Below, in pieces: positions 57,201 to 64,000 of a stretch of DNA of 64,000 nt. The DNA comes from Marsupella aquatica (Eukaryota; Marchantiophyta): assembly GCA_973895155.1 (NCBI GenBank), contig OZ316896.1, positions 23,560,001 to 23,624,000 on the forward strand, read 5' to 3'. The translations under genes were made by a program, and so were the position numbers. Below the pieces are notes generated by a model. The model saw nothing but the letters and a program-made list of their open reading frames with translations, had not been told where the DNA came from and made no database searches. Numbering within the stretch: the first letter of the stretch is position 1; every line of letters begins with the position of its first letter.

Positions 57201-60200
57201 CGCTGTGTCGAAGATGCATATGGTGGTTTCTGGCTTTTTTGAAACATCTCGGACCCCATTGTTGTCCAATTGCAGGTGATGCCGTTGTCAATGTATACAT
57301 TAATCAAGAAAAGAAATTCGCTTTCGTGGAGATGCGAACTGTTGAAGAAGCTAGTAATGCAATGGCTCTCGATGGCATCATTTTTGAGGTATCTATCTAG
57401 CCAATGTTTTATGTTGATGGAGTGCGTAATGTTTCCCACTCTTCACCTTATGGTTGCTTGGTCATCAAATTGTGTTTTTTTCCTATTGTTTTGATGAGCG
57501 ATTACACCTGACTACTGACTCATTAACGTGAAGCATGCGTCTTGTCAGGGTGTTTCCGTACGAGTAAGGAGGCCGAGTGACTACAATCCCTCGATGGCTG
57601 CCACACTTGGACCTAGCCAGCCAAGTCCACACCTAAATCTAGCCGCTGTTGGCCTTACTCCCGGGTATGTTTTCTGTCTTTGGATTGAAGGTCTATCGGG
57701 AGTTGTTTTTTTGGGGGTTCAATGAGGGAAGATAAATCATTTTGCTGACGACGTACAGGTAGAAAAACTGAACTCATCAATTGGCGGGCGTGGGAAAGCT
57801 GCTGTGATACTTTTGTGTTAACTAAGTAGTGTTGCAATATAAATTCGACAAGACAGTGCCAGTCATTATTTATTAGTGCTAATTCAGTGTAGACTGAGCA
57901 TTTTCTGACTTCTGAATGATTCTTATGTACTGCAGTAGTGCAGCTGGAGGTGCAGATGGCCCTGACCGGATATTTGTTGGAGGTTTGCCATATTACTTGA
58001 CGGAGGTGCAAATCAAAGAGTTGTTGGAATCTTTCGGGTAAGACGTGAGCTAAAGTTCTCTGTGACGTGAGAGGTCAAGTGTATTGCCTTTCGAAATTAG
58101 GGGTTTTATCGTTTGTCCAGCATTTCCAACGCGCTCGCACCCCCTCACCCTCCTTTCAAAAGCACCGAGTTCTTTGTCTCCCTTGTTTGGATTAATTTCA
58201 TGTTGTCATGGGTGAATAGGTCCTTCAATAAGTTTCTCAGAGACTTGTAGATTTGCACACATATTTGTCTAATGTGATCTGCTGAAAGATATTGAACATA
58301 GGACGAGTGTTGCTGAAGGTAGGCTCGTGATTTCGGTCTTGTATCTGCTGAAAGTCAAAGCATGAGTTTGACTTTAGTCTTTGATCTGCTTTGTAGACCT
58401 TTGCGAGGTTTTGATCTTGTAAAAGATCGCGATACAGGCAACTCAAAAGGATACGGATTTTGCGTATATCAGGTATGTAAGGCTAAAAATTTTGTGCCAT
58501 TATTTTCATTGAAATAACAATTACCTCTGCTTTAGCGATTGAATGTCTTGTATTATGGTGGGAAGAATCTGTGATTGTACGTTCTGTTGACCCTCGGCCT
58601 GCTTGGATGGAGCCTTCAAAGTGCAGATAAAACTTCAACAAATCTCACATTACACTTCAGTCAAATCCTCATGATATTATGAAAGCCTTTCAGGGTGGTG
58701 AATAGGATTTCTCAATCTGTCAAGTGTCTTTGTCTCCATCTTAAGTTTGGTGTGTAAAATTTAGTGAGATCAAGTTTTGACGGTTGGTGTATGGCACTTT
58801 CTAGTTAATGTCCCTCATTGGTGTTTCAAGAAAACAGCTAATCTGATTCTTGGGTGCTGCATCCCAATGGTGCGTGCTCAATATATGCAGGATTCTGCCG
58901 TAACAGACGTTGCTTGTGCTGCGCTTAATGGTTTGAAAATGGGTGATAAGACCTTAACAGTGCGTCGGGCGACTGCCAGGTGGGGGTTTTGCTTGATCTT
59001 ACTCCTCTTGTCTGCTTGTGGCTTCCTACTTGCCTACTGTGCAGGACCCTTCAGTTGTGGATATAGCCTGTGCAACGCTTAATGGCATGAAAATGGATGA
59101 CAAGACCTTGACAGTCCGCCGTGCCACTGCGAGGTTGGCATATGTCCACTTATCAAAACACATCCTTGTCGGTCCTTGGGTGTGTTATATCTAGGAGAAT
59201 TAGTTGTACTTAAAACAGAAGAAAGGTGAGTAATGAGGAAGGGTTTTATCATTTAAATTCCACGGGCATTGGTCATCAGATTTTTAGTTGTCTCTAAGCT
59301 TCCTTGTTGAATGCAAGGTTGTGCTCACATGTCTACATGGTGGCCATTAAGGATGAGAAAGTTTTGGAAATTAGTGAGGTTGTGAAACTTAGGTTCGGAG
59401 ACCCCTCAGGGCAGGATGTGTTTCCAGATCTTGACTCCCCATGTGGAATTGACCTACTGACTTGGATTGAATATCTGTGCAGCGGTCAGCCGAAGCCAGA
59501 TCAGGCAAATGTTTTGGCACAAGCCCAGCAGCAAATTGCATTGCAGGTGATTAAGGATTGTCCGTTTCTGTGTCCTTCATTTGTGATGTATGTCTCTGTT
59601 TCTATTCGTAGAGCCAGTATTAGAAGTATCATTTTCTTGCTTTGGTCTAATGAATTCCTTTCGTCTAATAAAACTTTCTCTGGTCTAATGAACCGTCTTA
59701 ACTGCAGAAGCTTGCTTTGCAGGCCAGTGGTGCGAATGCAGTGGCTTTAGGTGGGTTGTCAACATTAATGTCAGGCCTCTCCCCTTCGTTGCTACCTGGC
59801 ATGATGTCAGGGATGACAAATGGTTTGTCTGCATCAAGTGAACCTGTCACAAAAGTGGTTTGCTTAACCCAGGTAAGTTAAAACTTGAGTGCGATGGTCG
59901 CTTGCATCCGGGACATCGTCTATGATTGTTGGTCAGCTGTGCAGCCTGGTCGAGGTCTCTAGAGGAAGGCAAACACGCGTCTAGAACTCTTATTATCTCT
60001 AGTTTCACCTGCGCCTGTCCCTTCAGCATTCGTGAGAGAATCTTGACGGGAAGTGTTCGTCAGATTTGTCAATTGTTCCATATTCGTCTTTGTTCAAGTG
60101 GTGACGGTGCTCTCACAACTTCCACTGTTCACTAGAGTTCTGTAGAAATGACTATGCTTAAAAGTTTGTAAAACTTATTGATTGCTATTTCGTCTTCCTC

Positions 60201-60805
60201 TAGGTGGTGACACCTAATGAGCTCACAGACGATGAGGAGTATGAGGAAATTGTGGAAGATATGAAGGATGAATGCGGGAAATTTGGTAAGGACAGATGTC
60301 TTCATCTGGCCGTTTTTCTGAATCTGGATATTCTCAGCCGCTTTTCCTTTGTATGTTCCTTGACTTGTCCTCTTTCCTCTGCAGGCACTATTGTGAATCT
60401 GGTCATTCCCAGACCACGGGCAGATGGAGAAGAGGTTCCGGGGGTTGGGAAGGTATGTCCTCGCCCACTGAGTCATTTTTGCGCATGTTGGTTTGTGCTA
60501 CTCACAATACGGGTGTGATATGACACTCCTCAATTACCTATCGGTGTCCTCAGTCGCACTTTGGGCCCCCTAAGAGATCTGCAGTTGGCTAGAGATGTCA
60601 GGAATTTGATCCGGCGGTCCGTGGAAGTCATAAGGATTTGACTGTAGACCATTCTGTGTTATTGCAGGTTTTTGTGGAGTATACAGATACTCAAGGTGCT
60701 GCTAAAGCAAAGCTAGCACTTAACGGAAGGAAATTTTCGGGAAATTCTGTAGTCGCCGTCCATTATCCAGAGGATAAATTCTCAAATGGGGATTACAGTG
60801 GCTAA
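54249..60805 (+). CDS. U2AF65: U2AF large subunit (U2AF65), multi-exon; 530 codons recognised
   Basis: It binds the polypyrimidine tract and, with U2AF35 and SF1, helps define 3' splice sites in the nucleus. Coding exons (all GT..AG, phases agree): 54249-54397, 54887-55012, 55206-55273, 56047-56117, 56269-56313, 56574-56633, 57064-57124, 57276-57388, 57549-57664, 57936-58037, 58397-58472, then 58891-58979 or 59045-59133, 59483-59546, 59708-59872, 60204-60285, 60385-60452, 60668-60805 (TAA). Order of domains: RS/RD-rich N-terminus, the SKRTSGFDMAPP motif, RRM1 (RRVYVGGLPPMANEQ; KKFAFVEMRT), RRM2 (DRIFVGGLPYYLTE; KGYGFCVYQ), and a C-terminal UHM-type RRM (VVTPNELTDDEEYEEI; KVFVEYTD), ending NGDYSG. 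With one of the two alternative exons the sum is 1,593 nt, in frame. The start exon was not identified. Confidence 0.95.
58891..58979 (+). other. U2AF65: U2AF65 alternative exon, version a (89 bp, end of RRM2)
   Basis: It encodes the last helix and strand of RRM2 (ending LNGLKMGDKTLTVRRATA). It is flanked by ATATATGCAG and the donor CCAG/GTGGGG. Phase 0 in, phase 2 out, and it joins to 59483 with AG+C. Confidence 0.9.
59045..59133 (+). other. U2AF65: U2AF65 alternative exon, version b (89 bp, end of RRM2)
   Basis: Same length and phases as version a, 65 of 89 bases identical by hand count, and 7 of 29 residues different (for example SAVTDVA versus PSVVDIA, MGDK versus MDDK). It has its own pyrimidine tract and acceptor CTACTGTGCAG and donor CGAG/GTTGGC. 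Only 65 nt separate it from version a. Confidence 0.9.
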
Positions 60806-60878
60806 ATCCCTTTACTTGCATCTAGAAAGATTGATAGGCATGCAGCTGCTGAAAGGATTCCTTAAATGATGGATTTCA

Positions 60879-61061
60879 GTAAGTCACTGCTCAAAGATAC
60901 CAGGTTTTCATGTGTTTCTTCTGCTATGATAAGAAAAGCACTTACTAGCGAGAAATGGACGAACCATATTGCCCTATTTCTCTCAAAAGTTTTGTTGTAG
61001 CATTGACCTCCCCAATGTTGACAAAAAAATTCTGGTTTTTTCGTACTCTTTTCTTTTGCAG
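60879..61061 (+). other. Probable 3' UTR intron of U2AF65
   Basis: The strong donor TTCA/GTAAGT at 60879 and the acceptor TCTTTTGCAG ending at 61061 enclose 183 nt with a pyrimidine-rich end. The junction is 74 nt after the stop codon. Confidence 0.6.
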
Positions 61062-61199
61062 CTTTCGGGGTAGGCGAAACTCTTCAGTGTTTGTCCTTAC
61101 AATGGGTTCCTTGAACTGTACCTAGCATTAGCAGAACGGCTGTGTCGTCCGCCCCCCAAATGATGAATTGGAGACTCAAATCTTTGTAAGTAAGTACAT

Positions 61200-61205
61200 A
61201 ATAAA
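61200..61205 (+). terminator. Candidate polyadenylation signal of U2AF65
   Basis: AATAAA about 395 nt after the stop codon and 138 nt after the 3' UTR intron. Confidence 0.4.
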
Positions 61206-62220
61206 AGTTTTTCACGTTGGAATCTGATGGGATGTTTGACAACTCGATGAGTTTCCTGGAGTCTGGATCATTGTGCCCCTCTTGTTGTAAAGTGGTTTGC
61301 CGGATTGTGTAAAGCATCGGATCTCATTGGGTGACCTTGAATGGTAATTGACTTCGCCCTTTCCGATTGAAAGTGTGATGCTTCTTTCCTGAAGCATTGC
61401 TCCGCTTTTTTAACGATTTATTTCCACTCGAGCACGAATGTTATATCCTGGGGTCTTTCGAGACTCACGAGTACACCGGCTATTTTGACAATGACACCTC
61501 TCCGACCCTGGTTTGCGCTGAATTCTGTCTCGGATTAGGTGCCTAGATAAAAGTTCACCAAATCAAGAATCGAGGAAAGGGTTTGAATTTATATATAATA
61601 ATTTGGTGGAGGAAATTCCAATTCAGATCCAAACAGGAGGTAATATGTATACCCGAGCAGACTGACTCAGTGGGTGCATAGAGTCCACCCTCGGTTCTGC
61701 TTATGCACGGATTATGCACCACAACGCAGATACTCTTTTAGTCCATTCCGTGAAAAACTCGCGAAGATGTCACAATCTGAAAACTAGTCAACTTTCTATA
61801 TGCATGGAGCGGTTGTGTCAAAGTGTAATGGCTTGTGAACTTGCTATATCAATGACCAGGCCTGGTTAGGACTGGCCACTCAAGGCAACTATCAGTGACC
61901 CTACTATTTGAACGTATGTCAGGCCAGCGAAATCGCTAGCAATCGTGCCACCCATAATTCTTGCACGAACTTTGGCGTGCGGTCCTTAACGACGTGAAAC
62001 AATCATCATGATAACGGACCGGGAATAACGTTCTTTGACTAAAACAATCTTGGGAGCGCATCCAAGGTCAGAATCGAAAGCTTCATCCGGCCATCGAGCG
62101 TGACACCCCCAACAGACAAGATCGTAGCACCCCCAACAGACAAGATCCCAAACCGTTGGGAAGAATCTCCCGCTATCCACCATCCCCTATATCTCACTCG
62201 GACCTTTAGAACCATTTCCA
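61206..62220. other. Spacer between U2AF65 and the next gene
   Basis: No gene was recognised. A 26-bp tandem word (CACCCCCAACAGACAAGATC twice, 62103-62149) lies in the probable promoter of the following gene. Confidence 0.5.
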
Positions 62221-62391
62221 TTCATTCCATTTCGGACACTCTTTGGGGCTCTCTTTCTGTTCGACGCTTCTCTTGTTGTCTTCGCGGGAGTCGAAGCCGT
62301 GTCGTGACTTGTACTACTGTTGTTGCAACATTGCATCGAGTTCCTCCGTGATCACAAGCATGATAGATTTGGCAGTCGGATCCGGATTGAG

Positions 62392-62540
62392 GTATCTCTG
62401 TTATCTGTCATTTGTTTCCCCCCTGCTGTTTGGTCTTCTCTCAGGTATTCATTGTCATCCGCTTTCTGGTTTGTCAACATAAGTAGACCTTGCATAAGAT
62501 TAATTGTAAGTAATCTGAATCGCATTGATTTCTGTTACAG
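62392..62540 (+). other. Probable 5' UTR intron of the small gene
   Basis: Donor TTGAG/GTATCT at 62392 and acceptor TTCTGTTACAG ending at 62540, six bases before the ATG at 62547. A 149-nt leader intron is typical of expressed plant genes. Confidence 0.6.
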
Positions 62541-62546
62541 GGAGAA

Positions 62547-62975
62547 ATGGCACGGAATGAGAGTAAAGCTCCTCCAAAATGGATTCTCGAAGTCCGGCGA
62601 TATAATGCCAAAATGGATGGTCCACTGGACTCCCCGCCAAGGTCCCCTCCACCGAAGCAAAGTATTGTCAACACTGCACTGAAGAGCAATACATCTCCTT
62701 CCAGTCGCGTGGCTCCCGTCGTCTCCAAGGACTCAAAGGTCACCGCACCTTCTAAGGAGACATTGTCCAAGGCGGTCTCCCGAACACCATTGTCTTCTCG
62801 CTCGAATGTCCTTGTCTCTAAGGGGGTTTCTGAGAAGTGCAACAGAGAAGAGGAGGAGTCATACTGGAGGGACCTAGACATCCACAACTATTGGACGGAA
62901 AACGTACTCGCTTCCTCCGACTATGATACTATCTCCGACTTTGATTCCGACGCGTACGAGGCAGCGAGCCCTTAA
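62547..62975 (+). CDS. Small unknown protein, 142 aa, Ser/Pro-rich with acidic C-terminus
   Basis: A single-exon coding frame sits just after a leader-intron acceptor, which favours a real gene. The N-terminus is basic (MARNESKAPPKWILEVRRY), followed by Pro-rich DSPPRSPPPKQS (possible phosphorylation sites), a long Ser/Thr/Lys-rich stretch that is likely disordered, and a C-terminus with SYWRDLDIHNYW, then acidic and Asp/Tyr-rich residues. No known domain is recognised. It is on the same strand as U2AF65, 1.7 kb downstream. The short aromatic motif near residue 107 may be a protein-binding site (guess). Confidence 0.6.
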   Translation: MARNESKAPPKWILEVRRYNAKMDGPLDSPPRSPPPKQSIVNTALKSNTSPSSRVAPVVSKDSKVTAPSKETLSKAVSRTPLSSRSNVLVSKGVSEKCNREEEESYWRDLDIHNYWTENVLASSDYDTISDFDSDAYEAASP

Positions 62976-64000
62976 ACAGAAGTCCAATATCAGTAGTCCA
63001 TCTTCTAGGGGGCATAGACGTTTTGTAACAATGTATTGTATCCCGAGTCTGGACCCTGGACCTCGGAGTTCCAAAGAGTTCTTGGACATTTCATGTGTAA
63101 CATAGTTATATGTTGTCACCTGCTTATCAAACGATTAACACAACAAATACCGCTTGGCTTCTACTAATAATCGTTTGTATCGTATGACGGGGACGTGGAG
63201 GGACGCTATATGGATTAATTTTTGACTAAGGATGAGTAGATTTGTTTCCGCTCCCCGAAATGTAGTTTTTGATCAAGTCTACCGACTATACGTGTACTCC
63301 GCTTTTGATCAAGTCCCGTGGACTACCTTGTTCCTACTCCTCCTGGCCTTTGGCAAAGTGCTGTCACCACTCTCCCACTCACAGGGTCGACCAAGCCATG
63401 TGAGTTTCTCTAAACATCCATGCTAGGGGAAGAACACAATCGTGCAACCAAGAGAGAGAACACCACACAAGATTCATGAAAATCCAACCAAATCCATATC
63501 TCTTAGTGGCCAAGGTAACACATTGCTTGGGCAACCCGGTCTCCTACCGTCTACCCAACTCCTGCCTCACAGGACAATGAGCCCTCTCCACCTCAATACT
63601 TCGGATCAATTCCCTATTCTTGTTCAAGGCTAATCCTCACAAAAACAACACTAGACAGAGTTCCCCCCGCCTGCTCCTACCAGGGGCTGCTGGTTAAATA
63701 CCGAAAACAACAATGTGTGAACACACAAGCCCTAGGGTGTGGCGGCGGCCACTGCCTGGCTGGCCGCCATCCACTGGCAGCGCCTCTAACCTAAAAGCCT
63801 TCTACACATGCGGCACACACATGCACTCCTAACCCTATTGCTACCTAAGTGAGGCCAACGGTGCCTTCGTCGGTCATCACATCAATTAAACAAAACTAGA
63901 CTAAGTCCTATGTAGACCATGGCCTACCTTCCTACTATGTGGCGGCCAACGCCTTCCACTACCCTGGCCATAAAAATATTCGAAAGTAGAAGTTGCTCAA
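62976..64000. other. 3' flank and spacer; nothing recognised
   Basis: Contains repeated GGCGGCC-type words near 63740-63780 and 63950, but no frame with motifs, no RNA gene and no clear transposon end. Confidence 0.45.

Noticed and set aside
1-64000. CRISPR array, bacterial operons or prophage
   Set aside because: Introns, plant transposons and PPR/U2AF65 genes show nuclear plant DNA; the only regular tandem array (52.5 kb) has no spacers.

Overview
The window looks like nuclear DNA of a land plant, most likely a bryophyte of the moss type. Reasons: an intron-rich U2AF65 splicing-factor gene with GT..AG introns; pentatricopeptide (PPR) genes of the DYW class whose C-terminal wording is close to moss RNA-editing factors; plant-type CACTA and Ty3/gypsy elements; and long gene-poor spacers. 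The species cannot be fixed from sequence alone. Family assignments come from motif reading, not from database searches.

Layout. 1-9 kb: a tandem segmental duplication of a DYW-PPR locus (minus strand). The left copy enters the window intact but partial; the right copy (5.80-7.81 kb) is a pseudogene. A MITE-like inverted-repeat element lies between them. 10.2-12.4 kb: a two-exon gene for a divergent protein-kinase-like protein (minus strand). 12.4-18.2 kb: spacer with small repeats. 18.2-25.8 kb: a decayed DNA-transposon zone with an EDM2-like PHD-finger ORF (plus) convergent with a broken DUF7869-type transposase (minus), plus two local tandem duplications.

25.8-52.3 kb: a transposon nest. 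An 8.9-kb CACTA (En/Spm) island at 36.3-45.2 kb carries TNP2, DUF4218, DUF4216 and TNP1-like genes plus two cargo-like ORFs (tandem BRCT; F-box-like). It is flanked on both sides by copies of one Ty3/gypsy family in inverted orientation, each starting with its 5' LTR at the island edge. The full LTR (copy B) is about 4.67 kb and holds a roughly 1,125-codon reading frame, which is unusual. Copy A has gag-protease, RT-RNase H and integrase, but lacks the start of RT and half of its 3' LTR.

52.5-64 kb: unique DNA again. A 47-bp minisatellite is followed by the U2AF65 gene (plus strand, last exons to 60.8 kb, 3'-UTR to about 61.2 kb) and a small unknown gene (62.5-63.0 kb). The U2AF65 gene has two tandem 89-bp versions of the exon encoding the end of RRM2. 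Using both shifts frame into an early stop, so they should be mutually exclusive. With a 3'-UTR intron 74 nt after the stop, this suggests splicing-based control of a core splicing factor.

The strongest leads are the duplicated U2AF65 exon, the giant ORF inside the LTR, and the BRCT and F-box ORFs in the CACTA island.
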